Shown here: piece by piece, positions 1-7,523 of the stretch
Position numbering within the stretch: position 1 is the stretch's first letter
Layout of the letters: every line of letters begins with the position of its first letter
Origin: Actinospineispora eucalypti
GTDB lineage: Bacteria > Actinomycetota > Actinomycetes > Mycobacteriales > Pseudonocardiaceae
Assembly: GCA_014208095.1 (NCBI GenBank)
Contig: JACHMT010000007.1
Span: 310,001 to 374,000 of the forward strand
Length of the DNA stretch: 64,000 nucleotides
Direction of reading: 5' to 3'
The notes under the pieces: model-generated
What the model saw: the letters and a program-made list of their open reading frames with translations, nothing else
What the model was told of the DNA's origin: nothing
The model's database searches: none
Position numbers and translations under genes: made by a program

Positions 1-1
1 G

Positions 2-166
2 GTGGCCGACGAACTCCACCGGGGCGCCAACCGGGGCCTGCTCACCCGCGCCGAAGCCCATCAGCTTGCCTCTCGGTTCCTGATACTCATTGACCAGGCG
101 CTGGATCTGCCGTCGATTCGATTGAACGGGCCGCTCGGCGGCCAACCCGATTGGGTCGCGCCTTAA
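2..166 (+). CDS. Partial CDS, C-terminus of unknown protein
   Basis: An open frame enters from the left edge and ends at TAA 164-166, giving 54 visible residues that finish in DWVAP. The sequence is rich in Leu, Ala and Arg and predicted to be helical, with no motif I recognise. The GTG at position 2 could be a start but more likely the gene begins outside the window. Codon use is typical of the GC-rich host. Function cannot be assigned from this fragment. Confidence 0.45.
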   Translation: MADELHRGANRGLLTRAEAHQLASRFLILIDQALDLPSIRLNGPLGGQPDWVAP

Positions 167-422
167 CCTCGGAGAACGTCCCGAAGTTTCAGATCGGTAA
201 CGCCCGTTTCGGCTTCCCGCGGATGGCCTCGGGCAATCAATCTCACACCTAAAGCAATTTCAGCTTGACCCGGGCCGTCCGGCCGACGCAACTCGTCATC
301 GGCCACCGGCGACCGGACGTCCGAGGCCAGGCACTCCCGCGACCGGGCACCGGAGCAGGACGCCCGCGCGCCGGCTCGTCCCACCACCCCTTCCAGCCCC
401 AACAGCCACGGAGCTAACGCGG

Positions 423-746
423 TTAACGCGGCTGGACCTCCGCCATCTCCATCCAGTCCTCCCCCGGCACCTCCACATTGACGATCTGAGGATTGCGGAT
501 AACCGCATCCGGGAACCAGGACATCGCGGCCCGGAAATGATCCGAGTTCACGTGTGCACTGCCCGCTTCGCCATCCCGGAAAGCTTCACAGAGAACGAAC
601 TGGTGCGATTCTTCAACGCTCTTCGACCATTCAAAGAAGATGTTCCCCGGCTCGGCCCGAGTGGCCGTCGTGAAATCGTTTACCCTCTCCAACCAGTTCT
701 CGCTGTACTCCGGCTTGAGCGTGAACTTAACCACGATAAAGATCAT
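423..746 (-). CDS. Antibiotic biosynthesis monooxygenase (ABM) family protein
   Basis: Encodes 107 residues forming one ferredoxin-like ABM domain: an N-terminal strand (MIFIVVKFTLKP), a middle NIFFEWSKS strand, the family-typical FVLCEAFRD segment and a C-terminal helix with HVNSDHFRAA. Such small dimeric proteins include quinol monooxygenases and cofactor-free oxygenases. The substrate cannot be read from sequence. The ATG at 744-746 is preceded on the minus strand by a purine-rich GCAGGAA, which fixes this start against the longer upstream-extended frame. It is divergent from the broken metallohydrolase gene that begins at 805, so the two may share a short promoter region. Confidence 0.8.
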   Translation of the reverse strand: MIFIVVKFTLKPEYSENWLERVNDFTTATRAEPGNIFFEWSKSVEESHQFVLCEAFRDGEAGSAHVNSDHFRAAMSWFPDAVIRNPQIVNVEVPGEDWMEMAEVQPR

Positions 747-804
747 TTCCTGCCTTTCGTCGGGCGTGCCGGGTGATTGGTCGACGGGTATCGTCGAGGC
801 CATC

Positions 805-1540
805 ATGCACCTGATCATCGCCGGCAGCGGAGACGCGTTCGGATCGGGCGGGCGGTTCCAGACCTGTATCGCGGTCGCCGAGGACGAGGACGCGCCGCCC
901 AACCTGCTGATCGACTGCGGGGCGACCAGCCTCACCGCGCTCCGCCAGCAGGGCATCGACCCGAACCTGATCGACACCGTGGTGCTCAGCCACCTGCACG
1001 GAGACCACTTCGGCGGCCTGCCGTTCCTAAGTACTGGACGGCCAGTTCCGCCGGCGCACGCGCGACCTGACCGTGCTCGGGCCACCCGGCACGACCGAGC
1101 GGCTGGACCTCGCGATGGAGACACTTTTCCCCGGCTCCACCGCGGTCACCAGGCGATTCCAGGTGCACGTCCGCACACACGGGACTTCGCGTCCGACCGA
1201 CGCCGGCGCCGCGCGGGTCAGCGCGCACGAGGTCCGGCACGCCTCCGGTGCCCCCGCCTACGGGGTGCGGGTCGGCCTGGGCGGGCGCACGGTCGCCTAC
1301 TCCGGAGACACCGAGTGGACCGACGCGCTGCTCGAGCTGTCCTCGGGAGCCGACCTTTTCCTCGCGGAGGGCTACAGCCCGCGCCCGGTGCGCTGGCACC
1401 TCGACCTGGAGAGCCTTACCGCAAACCGCGAACGATTCGACTGCGGCGCGATCGCACTCACTCACCTCTCCCCCTCCGCGCTCGAACTGGATCTGCGCGA
1501 TTGGGAAGTTGCCCACGACGGGCTGCGTCGCACGGTCTAG
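805..1540 (+). pseudogene. MBL-fold metallohydrolase, frameshifted
   Basis: The first 75 codons encode a metallo-beta-lactamase-fold N-terminus with the zinc motif HLHGDHFGG (about residues 66-74). After GGLPFL the frame runs into non-family sequence, while the correct continuation (LGPPGTTERL, the AYSGDTEWTD strand with its metal Asp, then ALTHLS) lies one frame over from about 1031. Removing the single extra A at about 1030 (in ctaagta) restores one protein of about 244 residues, similar to the ribonuclease Z/arylsulfatase-like MBL group. No stop codon is needed to explain the break. It may be a real lesion or a sequencing error. GAGG at 796-799 supports the ATG at 805. Confidence 0.75.
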
Positions 1541-1694
1541 CCGACGGATCCTCACCGGGTTGCGCGCCACATTTTCCGTTATTCGGTGCACGCGCCACGC
1601 CGCCCGGAGGCCCATCGTTAGGATCCAATCGAAACCAAATAGGCTTGGCCGCGCAAATAGCTGGATACCCGCGCAGTCATATGCTATAACAAAC

Positions 1695-1700
1695 TATGAT
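1695..1700 (+). promoter_or_regulatory. Possible -10 element for the GntR gene
   Basis: In an unusually AT-rich island (about 1676-1702) inside very GC-rich DNA, TATGAT lies about 27 nt before the GntR start. No good -35 hexamer is visible 17 nt upstream. The island also contains the direct repeat CTAT-aacaaa-CTAT, which could be an operator for the downstream regulator. Suggestive only. Confidence 0.3.
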
Positions 1701-1726
1701 TGCCGTAATGCCGCCTTGGAGACGAG

Positions 1727-2413
1727 ATGCCTGAATCCGCGTTCGTTCACGAGGTCACGACCGAGTCGGTCGCTGACCGGGTGACGTCCGAGATTCGGCG
1801 CGCCATCCTCGGCGGCCGGTTGCGTCCGGGCCAGGAGTTCTCGCTGCGCACCATCGCCGCGCAGCTGGGGGTGAGCTTCATCCCGGTGCGCGAGGCGCTG
1901 CGCAGCCTGGAGGCCGAGGGCCTGCTGATGACCCGCCGGGGGCGCAGCGCCACCGTGGCTCCGCTGGACGGCGACGAGCTGCGCGGGATCTGCGGTCTCC
2001 GCCAGCGGGTCGAACCGGAACTGGCCGCGCGCTCCGGTTCCGCTGTCGACGAGGCGCATCTCGACCTGCTGCGGCCGAGGCTGGAGCGGTGCACGGACCG
2101 GGCACTCAGCCCGGACGCACGGTATGACGAGTACCACGCCATCTACTTCGACCTGCTCCGCACGTCGGCCACCGACTGGGAGATGCGGGTGACGCAGATG
2201 CTCGCTCGGGCCATCGAGCGCTACGTGCGGGCCGGGCGGGGAGAGATCGACCACTCCTCGCAGGTACCCACCGAACTCATCGTGGCGCTGCGTGAGCTGA
2301 TCGCCGCCGCCGGCACCAACGACCCGGAAAAGATCCGCGCCACGGCGAGCGACCTGGTGGACCTCGGCGCACGGATCGCCGGGGAGAGCCTGGCCCGCGT
2401 GCGACAGGCCTGA
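1727..2413 (+). CDS. GntR/FadR-family transcriptional regulator (FCD domain)
   Basis: Encodes 228 residues. Residues about 13-75 are a GntR winged helix-turn-helix, with the signature IRRAILGGRLRPGQ followed by LGVSFIPVREALRSLEAEGLL. The rest is an all-helical FCD ligand-binding domain, with the usual RQRVEPELAA and EYHAIYFDLL segments whose Asp/His residues often bind a metal and a carboxylate ligand. It probably represses genes of small-molecule catabolism when its ligand is absent. GGAGACGAG just before the ATG is a convincing ribosome-binding site. The nearest downstream genes are two phosphotransferases starting 46 nt after its stop, which are candidate targets. Confidence 0.88.
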   Translation: MPESAFVHEVTTESVADRVTSEIRRAILGGRLRPGQEFSLRTIAAQLGVSFIPVREALRSLEAEGLLMTRRGRSATVAPLDGDELRGICGLRQRVEPELAARSGSAVDEAHLDLLRPRLERCTDRALSPDARYDEYHAIYFDLLRTSATDWEMRVTQMLARAIERYVRAGRGEIDHSSQVPTELIVALRELIAAAGTNDPEKIRATASDLVDLGARIAGESLARVRQA

Positions 2414-2459
2414 ACCGAACGTTGACAGGTTCTCGCGCGGGTCGCCATGATCGGCGACC

Positions 2460-3491
2460 ATGCGGACCACGACCGATCTCCCGCTCTCGGTGGACGACAT
2501 CACGCCGAGCTGGCTGACCCGGGCCCTGCGCGCGGGCGGCGACCCGGACGTAACCGTGCGCGAGCTGGCCGTCACCGGCGTCGTCTGGGGCACCGCGACC
2601 AAGGTGCTGCTGCGGGCCGACTACGCCGCCGGTGGGACCCGCCACCCCGAGCGGCTCTGCGTAAAGGGCGGGTTCGTCCCCGAGCTTCGCGCGATCATGG
2701 CCCCGGGTTACCGCACCGAGGCCCGGTTCTACCGCGAGATCGCGCCCCAACTGGACCAGGGCCTCCCCCGCTGCTGGTTCGCCGGCGAGGACGGTGAACA
2801 GGGCGTCGTCATCCTGGACGACCTCGCCGCCCGGGGCGCGCGGTTCCGCGACGCCCGCGAGCCGCTCACCGTGGACCAGGCGGCGGCCGCGCTGGAGGTG
2901 CTGGCCAGCTGGCACCGCCGGCGGGACATCGCCGTGCCGTGGCGGACCGCCGCGCCGCACCTGCGGGCCATGGTCGGAGGACTGCTCACCCCGGCGCACT
3001 GGGACACCTACATCGGCCAGACCACCGGCGGCCCGGTGCTGGACGTGCTCGACGACCGCGAGCGGGTCGGCCGCGCGTTCGGGGCGCTGTGGGCCAGCGA
3101 GGACGCCGGCCCCCAGTCGTTGACCCACGGGGACGCCAACCTCACCAACGTCTACCTGGACGCGGCCGGCTCACCCCGGTTCCTGGACTGGCAGTTCGCC
3201 GGCCTGGGGGACGCCTACCACGACGTCGCCCTGTTCCTCATCGGCGCACTGTCCGTGGAGGACCGGCGCGCGCACGAGCAGCCGCTGCTGCGGGCCTACC
3301 TGGCCGCGCGGGCGGACACCGCCGAGACGTTCGACGAGGCGTGGACCGCCTACCGCCGCCACCCGCTGCACGGCGCGGTGTACGCGCTGACGCCGGAGGA
3401 GATGCAGCCCTCCGCGATCCGTGCGGCCCTGGCCGACCGCTTCGCCCAGGCCGCCCTGGACCTGGACACCTACCGCCTGCTCGGGGCCTGA
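2460..3491 (+). CDS. Kinase-like phosphotransferase family protein (copy 1)
   Basis: Encodes 343 residues with the aminoglycoside-phosphotransferase/ecdysteroid-kinase fold. An N-terminal region with GTATKVLLRADY and LCVKGGF supplies the ATP-binding Lys. The Brenner motif HGDANLTNVYL has its catalytic Asp at residue 225, and FLDWQ (Asp 243) supplies the metal-binding Asp. It presumably transfers phosphate from ATP to a hydroxyl of a small molecule. The substrate is unknown, and nothing shows it confers antibiotic resistance. It is followed after 2 nt by a paralogue of the same length and motif order, so the two are a tandem duplication transcribed together. Confidence 0.82.
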   Translation: MRTTTDLPLSVDDITPSWLTRALRAGGDPDVTVRELAVTGVVWGTATKVLLRADYAAGGTRHPERLCVKGGFVPELRAIMAPGYRTEARFYREIAPQLDQGLPRCWFAGEDGEQGVVILDDLAARGARFRDAREPLTVDQAAAALEVLASWHRRRDIAVPWRTAAPHLRAMVGGLLTPAHWDTYIGQTTGGPVLDVLDDRERVGRAFGALWASEDAGPQSLTHGDANLTNVYLDAAGSPRFLDWQFAGLGDAYHDVALFLIGALSVEDRRAHEQPLLRAYLAARADTAETFDEAWTAYRRHPLHGAVYALTPEEMQPSAIRAALADRFAQAALDLDTYRLLGA

Positions 3492-3493
3492 CG

Positions 3494-4555
3494 GTGGCCC
3501 GTCTGCCCACCCGGCTGGAGGAGATCACCGCCGACTGGCTCACCCAGGCCCTGCGCCGGCGAGCGCCGGGGACCGAGGTGCGGTCGGTGGAGATCGACGC
3601 GCCGATCTGGGGAACCGCGACCAAGGCCTTCCTACGGGTGGACTACCGGCACCGGAGCCCGGACGGCCCGCCGGAGGCGCTGTGCCTCAAGGGCGGCTTC
3701 GACGACGGCATGCGCGCGGTGGCCGGGCTGGGCTACCGCATCGAGTCGATGTTCTACCGCGACATCGCGCCCACCCTCGGCGACGCGGTCCCCCGGTGCT
3801 GGTACGCCGAGGAGGACGAGGCCGGCAACCAGGGCCTGGTGATCGTGGACGACCTCCGCGCGGCCGGCGCGCGCTTCGGCAGCCCCGACGACCACTACGG
3901 CGTGGACCAGGTGTCGGCGGCGCTGGAGACCCTGGCCGGGCTGCACGGCGCCAGCTGGGACCGGGCGGGGCCGGGCGCCCTGCGCTGGCTCAGCGTCGGC
4001 TCGCGGCTGTTCCGGCCGGTGGTCCGCGGCTTCCTGAGCCCCGCGCACTGGGCGGCCTACATCGAGCTGGAGCAGACCCGCTCCTTCGACGACGCGCTGC
4101 GGGACCGCGAGCGGGTGGAGCGCGCGGTGTACCGCCTGTGGGGGCTCGACGACGCCGACGTGCTCGCGGTCTCCCACGGCGACCCGCACCCGCGCAACAC
4201 CTACCTGCTCGACGACGGCCGGTTGCGGTTCCTGGACTGGCAGACCACCTGCCTGGCGCCATGGGCCGACGACCTCGCGTACTTCCTGGTCGGCATCCTG
4301 GATATCCCCGGCCGGCGCGAACACGAGACCTCGCTGTTGCGCCACTACCTCGGCGCGCTGGCGGCGGCCGGCGGCCCTTCCCTGGGTTTCGACGACGCCT
4401 GGCTGGCCTACCGCCGCCACCACCTGCACGGCCTGATGTTCGCCCTGTGCGGGCCGGAGATGCAGCCGCCCGAGGTCTGCACCGTCATGGGCGACCGCTA
4501 CGCCACCGCCGCCATCGACCACGAAACCCTCAGCACCCTCGAGCAGACCGCGTGA
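3494..4555 (+). CDS. Kinase-like phosphotransferase family protein (copy 2)
   Basis: Encodes 353 residues and is a paralogue of the preceding gene: it shares GTATKAFLRVDY, LCLKGGF, HGDPHPRNTYL (catalytic Asp at residue 230) and FLDWQ (metal Asp 248), and a similar C-terminus (HLHGLMFALCGPEMQP against PLHGAVYALTPEEMQP). The GTG start lies 2 nt after the upstream stop, indicating an operon and probably coupled translation. No other plausible start occurs close by. Divergence between the copies is spread over the whole length, so the duplication is old and the substrates may differ. Same fold-level assignment and same uncertainty about substrate as copy 1. Confidence 0.82.
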   Translation: MARLPTRLEEITADWLTQALRRRAPGTEVRSVEIDAPIWGTATKAFLRVDYRHRSPDGPPEALCLKGGFDDGMRAVAGLGYRIESMFYRDIAPTLGDAVPRCWYAEEDEAGNQGLVIVDDLRAAGARFGSPDDHYGVDQVSAALETLAGLHGASWDRAGPGALRWLSVGSRLFRPVVRGFLSPAHWAAYIELEQTRSFDDALRDRERVERAVYRLWGLDDADVLAVSHGDPHPRNTYLLDDGRLRFLDWQTTCLAPWADDLAYFLVGILDIPGRREHETSLLRHYLGALAAAGGPSLGFDDAWLAYRRHHLHGLMFALCGPEMQPPEVCTVMGDRYATAAIDHETLSTLEQTA

Positions 4556-4577
4556 GTCCGGGTGCACGAGAAGCGGG

Positions 4578-4615
4578 ACGGCACCCTCTCCCGTGATCGG
4601 GATCGGGTGCCGTTT
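4578..4615. terminator. Bidirectional hairpin terminator
   Basis: ACGGCACCC (4578-4586) pairs perfectly with GGGTGCCGT (4605-4613) across an 18-nt loop and is followed by TTT. It lies between the plus-strand phosphotransferase operon and the minus-strand tRNA-Gly, so it probably stops transcription from both sides. The T-run is short, as is usual in high-GC actinomycetes. Confidence 0.65.
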
Positions 4616-4635
4616 GTGCTGTTCAGGCGGTACAG

Positions 4636-4706
4636 AGCGGGCGACGGGAATCGAACCCGCGTAGCCAGTTTGGAAGACTGGGGCTCTACCATTGAGCTAC
4701 GCCCGC
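4636..4706 (-). tRNA. tRNA-Gly (anticodon UCC)
   Basis: The minus strand folds as a cloverleaf. Acceptor GCGGGCG (4706-4700) pairs with CGCCCGC (4643-4637), with discriminator U at 4636. The D-arm is GCTC-AATGGTA-GAGC. The anticodon stem CCAGT/ACTGG encloses loop CTTCCAA with anticodon TCC. The T-arm is CGGG-TTCGATT-CCCG. CCA is not encoded. It reads GGA and possibly other GGN glycine codons. Confidence 0.95.
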
Positions 4707-4766
4707 GTGACGCGTTGTGCGACGGTGCCCAGCGTAACCCAGCCGCCGTGGGTAGCGTCCTGTGGC

Positions 4767-5297
4767 ATGGCTCGCGTCCCGTATCTCACTCCGGATAATG
4801 CCCCGCCGACCGTCGCCGGCACGCTGGGCAAGCTGGCTCCGCTGCACGTGTTCGGCCTGATGGCGCACGCCGAGACGGCGTTCCGGCCCTGGCTCAAGTT
4901 CGGCGGCGCGCTGCTCAACGACCTGGCGCTGGACCCCAAGCTGCGCGAGCTGGCCATCCTGCGGGTGGGACTGCTCGCCGCGCGGTACGAGTGGGAGCAG
5001 CACGTGCCGATCGCGCTGGCCGTCGGGGTCACCGAGGGGCAGATCGCGGCGCTGGAGGCCGGCCGGCTGGACGAGCTCGACGAGCTGACCCGGGCGGTAC
5101 TCGACTTCGTCGACGGCGTGGTGGCCGGCGAGGTCGACGACGCGCGGTACGCCGCCGTCGCCGCCCACCTGCCCGACCGGGAGTTGGTGGAGCTGACCTT
5201 GGTCGCCGGCCACTACCTGATGCTGGCGCGCATGATGGTGACCCTGCGCATCGACTCCGATCCGCCGGCCGGCACCGAGGGCCTGCGCCTGGGATAG
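4767..5297 (+). CDS. Carboxymuconolactone decarboxylase (CMD) family protein
   Basis: Encodes 176 residues of all-helical CMD fold, with the family segment LRELAILRVGLLAARYEWEQH followed by GVTEGQIAAL. It lacks the CxxC pair of AhpD, so peroxidase or disulfide reductase activity is unlikely. It belongs to the large group of CMD-like proteins of unknown substrate. The ATG at 4767 gives the expected family N-terminus (MARVPYLTPD). Longer forms starting inside the tRNA-Gly region are not credible. It is a lone gene between two tRNA genes. Confidence 0.8.
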   Translation: MARVPYLTPDNAPPTVAGTLGKLAPLHVFGLMAHAETAFRPWLKFGGALLNDLALDPKLRELAILRVGLLAARYEWEQHVPIALAVGVTEGQIAALEAGRLDELDELTRAVLDFVDGVVAGEVDDARYAAVAAHLPDRELVELTLVAGHYLMLARMMVTLRIDSDPPAGTEGLRLG

Positions 5298-5339
5298 CGC
5301 GCGACGGCGGCGGTGCCACACGCTAGGCTGCACAGGTCA

Positions 5340-5416
5340 CGGGGTGTGGCGCAGCTTGGTAGCGCACTCGCTTTGGGAGCGAGGGGCCGTGGGTTCAAAT
5401 CCCGCCACCCCGACCA
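5340..5416 (+). tRNA. tRNA-Pro (anticodon UGG)
   Basis: A cloverleaf is clear: acceptor CGGGGTG (5340-5346) pairs with CACCCCG, the D-arm is GCGC/GCGC, and the anticodon stem CTCGC/GCGAG has loop TTTGGGA with anticodon TGG. The T-arm is TGGG-TTCAAAT-CCCG. The 3' CCA is encoded (5414-5416). Its 3' 48 bp are repeated exactly at 9110-9157, marking it as the attachment site of an integrated element. Confidence 0.95.
5369..5416 (+). repeat. attL: 48-bp direct repeat in tRNA-Pro 3' half
   Basis: Identical over 48 bp to 9110-9157. It starts at the 3' side of the anticodon stem 5' arm and ends at the encoded CCA. Flanking bases differ immediately on both sides, defining the repeat precisely. Because the tRNA stays intact here, this is the reconstituted side of the insertion. 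Confidence 0.88.
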
Positions 5417-5486
5417 GGAAGGGCGTATGCCCTGGTCAGTGCCTTTCGCGGCACTGACAGTAGCTGTCCAACGCGATGGATTTCAA

Positions 5487-6146
5487 TCATGACCTCAAGA
5501 TCAGGCTGTCAGATGGCCGGCGGGCCGAGATCTTCCTGACCCAGGTCACGTACCGCGGAACCGGGATCGCCACCGGGACCATCACAGGCAGGGGTCGGCC
5601 CCCGCTTCCGATCACCGCCTGAACCATCGCGTCTGCCAGGAACGCCCCGGCCGGCTGGCTCCGGACTGACCGTACGTCGCCGTTGTCGGCGGGGCCGACC
5701 TTCACCCTCCGGTCGGGCCGACGCACGATCACCTGTCGCGTGATCGTGCAAGGCGCAGCTTCACCTTGCTCAGGCCCATACGGCTGCGTCGTCAGTGCCC
5801 ATGCAGCCGTGCCGCCGAAGCACTCGCCCGGCACGTACATACGGGGCACGATCGTGAACACAGCGGCTCGGATACCGAGCAGCGCCCATTCCTCGTCCAG
5901 GATCATCAGCCGGCCGGAAGCGACGCGTTGATCGATCTCGTAGGAGTAGTTGCCATCAGTCTCGGTCCGGTAGCCGTTTGGGTTGCGGATCAAGCGGAGG
6001 ACCGCATCCGCCTCGACCATCACCACGACGCCGGCATCGACGGCGCCACTGGTGATCTTGGCGTCAAGGTCGGGAACTCTCCCGGTGATCAGCAGCTCGG
6101 TATCGTCGAGCTGGGCGGCGACGATACGAGTCTCGGACTCGTCCAA
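5487..6146 (-). CDS. Phage Gp19/Gp15/Gp42-like protein with an extended C-terminus
   Basis: Encodes 219 residues. The first 105 or so match the pattern of the phage Gp19/Gp15/Gp42 family (head-tail connector type): an acidic start with ETRIVAAQLDD, then RVPDLDAKI, AVLRLIRNPNGY, NYSYEIDQ and LDEEWALLG. The remaining 110 residues, including FGGTAAWALTTQPYGPEQ, are longer than this small family usually has and could come from fusion or frameshift of the next phage gene. The TTG start at 6146 is supported by GAGGGCGAG just upstream. It is the last gene of a minus-strand run inside the tRNA-Pro element and points to a phage origin. Confidence 0.6.
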   Translation of the reverse strand: MDESETRIVAAQLDDTELLITGRVPDLDAKITSGAVDAGVVVMVEADAVLRLIRNPNGYRTETDGNYSYEIDQRVASGRLMILDEEWALLGIRAAVFTIVPRMYVPGECFGGTAAWALTTQPYGPEQGEAAPCTITRQVIVRRPDRRVKVGPADNGDVRSVRSQPAGAFLADAMVQAVIGSGGRPLPVMVPVAIPVPRYVTWVRKISARRPSDSLILRS

Positions 6147-6312
6147 CTCTCGCCCTCGGCTACGAGCGGATCAACTCCGAGTTCGTGATCGGGGACTAAG
6201 CCAACCCCCGGCACCGTGAGGGGGACGGTTCCGGGGGCTGACGGACCATGCAGCCGGGAGAGCCGCGACGCCCGATGCGTGCCGACCCTGGGGGATTCCG
6301 ACTGCACGGGGC

Positions 6313-6554
6313 TTACGCACGGATTCCGGGCGAGCCGAAGCGGGCGCCGACGTATCGGGGCTGATCACCACGTACCCGCCAGTCCGCCCAGCATTCGGCG
6401 CAGTGCTCGGCGGCCGGGCCGGTAGCCCACTCGTCGCCCGCCGGTAGGCCGCACACGTGCGACCTCGGGCAAGATCCACGGTGAGCTGAGCGTGAGTCTC
6501 GTTGCTGCCGTACGCCGTGACGTAGCGAAACCCCTGGGCTGAGCCGTCAGACAC
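6313..6554 (-). pseudogene. Small Cys/His-rich element ORF, apparently frameshifted
   Basis: From GTG 6554 the frame reads plausible protein (GFRYVTAYGSNETHAQLTVDL), then becomes Arg/Pro-rich with no family character and stays open to 6171. One frame over, GTG 6456 (with GAGG 6 nt upstream) begins VCGLPAGDEW followed by EHCAECWADW and ends at TAA 6313. The Cys and His-Cys-x2-Cys spacing suggests a zinc-binding peptide. The simplest reading is one 79-residue protein broken by a 1-nt deletion near 6460. Two overlapping genes are also possible. Confidence 0.4.
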
Positions 6555-6560
6555 GGGGAC

Positions 6561-6695
6561 TCACTCGGCCTCAGGTGGGGCCGGGATGACTCGGGCCGGT
6601 TCGCCGCAGGCCTCATTGAAGATCTCTTCGGCGGTCCATTCCGCCCACGGGCCAAGGTCGCCAGTCTGGAGATGCGGACGCTCTTGCTCAGACAC
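6561..6695 (-). CDS. Small acidic element protein, 44 residues
   Basis: A GTG-started ORF of 44 residues containing DLGPWAEWTAEEIFNEACGE. It overlaps the preceding ORF by 8 nt (GTGTCTGA), and the next ORF starts 6 nt after its stop, as in tightly packed phage or integrative-element gene runs. It is acidic with two Trp and one Cys. No family is recognised. It sits in the minus-strand cluster of the tRNA-Pro element. Confidence 0.45.
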   Translation of the reverse strand: MSEQERPHLQTGDLGPWAEWTAEEIFNEACGEPARVIPAPPEAE

Positions 6696-6756
6696 GGGTC
6701 ATCACCAGCTCCGCAACCATCAGGGCGGTTAGACCCGTGAGCACGGGCAGCTTCAC
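6688..6756 (-). CDS. Possible 22-residue hydrophobic peptide
   Basis: GTG at 6756 overlaps the stop of the upstream ORF (GTGA) and its own TGA (6690-6688) overlaps the next GTG start. The product (VKLPVLTGLTALMVAELVMT plus RV) is hydrophobic enough for a short membrane-inserting peptide. It may alternatively serve only to couple translation between its neighbours. Supported by the overlap pattern alone. Confidence 0.3.
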   Translation of the reverse strand: MKLPVLTGLTALMVAELVMTRV

Positions 6757-6941
6757 CGACCGACCTTCACGAGCTGCATGTCTCGGGTTGGCTTAGTGCG
6801 CCACAGCCGGCGGCCGAGGGGGCTCCGCTCCCATCGCGCCACAAACCAGAGCCAGTCATCCCGTAAGGACAGCTTGCTGTTGCGCCGATACTCGCTACGC
6901 AGCTTCGCGCGTCGTCTCTCTCGCCCGCTCTCCGCCCACAT
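6753..6941 (-). CDS. Small basic element protein, 62 residues
   Basis: From ATG 6941 the frame gives 62 very basic residues (GRERRRAKLRSEYRRNSKL, then DDWLWFVARWERSPLGRRLW). An in-frame extension upstream to 7043 exists, but no ribosome-binding site distinguishes the starts. It heads the minus-strand run of overlapping ORFs and its stop overlaps the next GTG. Net charge and Trp content suggest nucleic acid or membrane contact. No family is recognised. Confidence 0.4.
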   Translation of the reverse strand: MWAESGRERRRAKLRSEYRRNSKLSLRDDWLWFVARWERSPLGRRLWRTKPTRDMQLVKVGR

Positions 6942-6983
6942 GAGGAAGGACGTTATGGACCCGGTAAGTCCGAGATCAACGAT

Positions 6984-7119
6984 GTTGCAGAAAGTTGCAG
7001 AAGCACCCCTTGCCGGTGCAGAACGAGATCGACATGGCGTCATACGAGGCTGATTCGTCGAATCAGACCCACGCGAGAAGTTGCCGTGTCACACTGTCGA
7101 GCGTCTTGCTGTCTGCAAC
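6984..7119. promoter_or_regulatory. Divergent control region with repeated GTTGCAG motifs
   Basis: Between the two divergent gene runs of the element, GTTGCAG occurs at 6984-6990 and 6994-7000 (10-bp period) and in inverse form (CTGCAAC) at 7113-7119. Spaced copies of one heptamer in a divergent promoter region are typical of operator sites. The element's own XRE regulator (8023-8880) is the obvious candidate binder, but this is inference. Confidence 0.35.
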
Positions 7120-7147
7120 ACACCGCAACACTTACTCGGGAGTGACC

Positions 7148-7522
7148 ATGCGTCTTACGTTCTTGGGCAAGGAGTCCGTACCTGACCAGTCCCCGACCCT
7201 GTACGCCACCGACAGTGACTCCTACGTGGTGCAAGGGTGGATCGTCACGGACCCGAAGATCCTGGCCGTGATCCCCGTAGCGGAGGATGAGACCGTTGTG
7301 GAAGTTCCGCCGAAGCTGATGGTGCACCTTGCTAATGACGGGCCGGAGGGGGACGTGGTGAACCTGATTCCGCCGATCGTCCACGTGAACGAGGTCGGGA
7401 ACTACATCGTTCGCGGAACGAAGGTCACCGACCAGGAAACGCTCAGTCAGATGGACATCCCAGGGCATGAGACCTGTGTCCACGTGTCGCGCGTTGCTAT
7501 GGCTGCGCTAGTCGGGAGTTAA
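7148..7522 (+). CDS. Unknown protein upstream of DUF6879 gene
   Basis: Encodes 124 residues starting MRLTFLGKES, followed by SPTLYATDSDSYVVQGWIVTD and a second similar strand-rich block NYIVRGTKVTDQETLSQMDIPGHET. The two halves look like an internal duplication (YVVQGWIVTD against YIVRGTKVTD). From memory, such proteins commonly stand before DUF6879 and XRE/DUF5753 genes in actinomycetes. No catalytic motif is visible. GGGAG 6 nt before the ATG supports this start over longer forms. It is followed after 1 nt by the DUF6879 gene. Confidence 0.7.
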   Translation: MRLTFLGKESVPDQSPTLYATDSDSYVVQGWIVTDPKILAVIPVAEDETVVEVPPKLMVHLANDGPEGDVVNLIPPIVHVNEVGNYIVRGTKVTDQETLSQMDIPGHETCVHVSRVAMAALVGS

Positions 7523-7523
7523 C

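Noticed and set aside
163..402. 79-codon minus-strand ORF near the left edge
   Set aside because: Arg/Gly-rich composition, no family resemblance and no ribosome-binding site; 167-422 is treated as non-coding.
1021..1040. Programmed frameshift in the MBL gene
   Set aside because: No slippery heptamer, upstream Shine-Dalgarno-like stimulator or downstream structure is evident; a one-base insertion is simpler.
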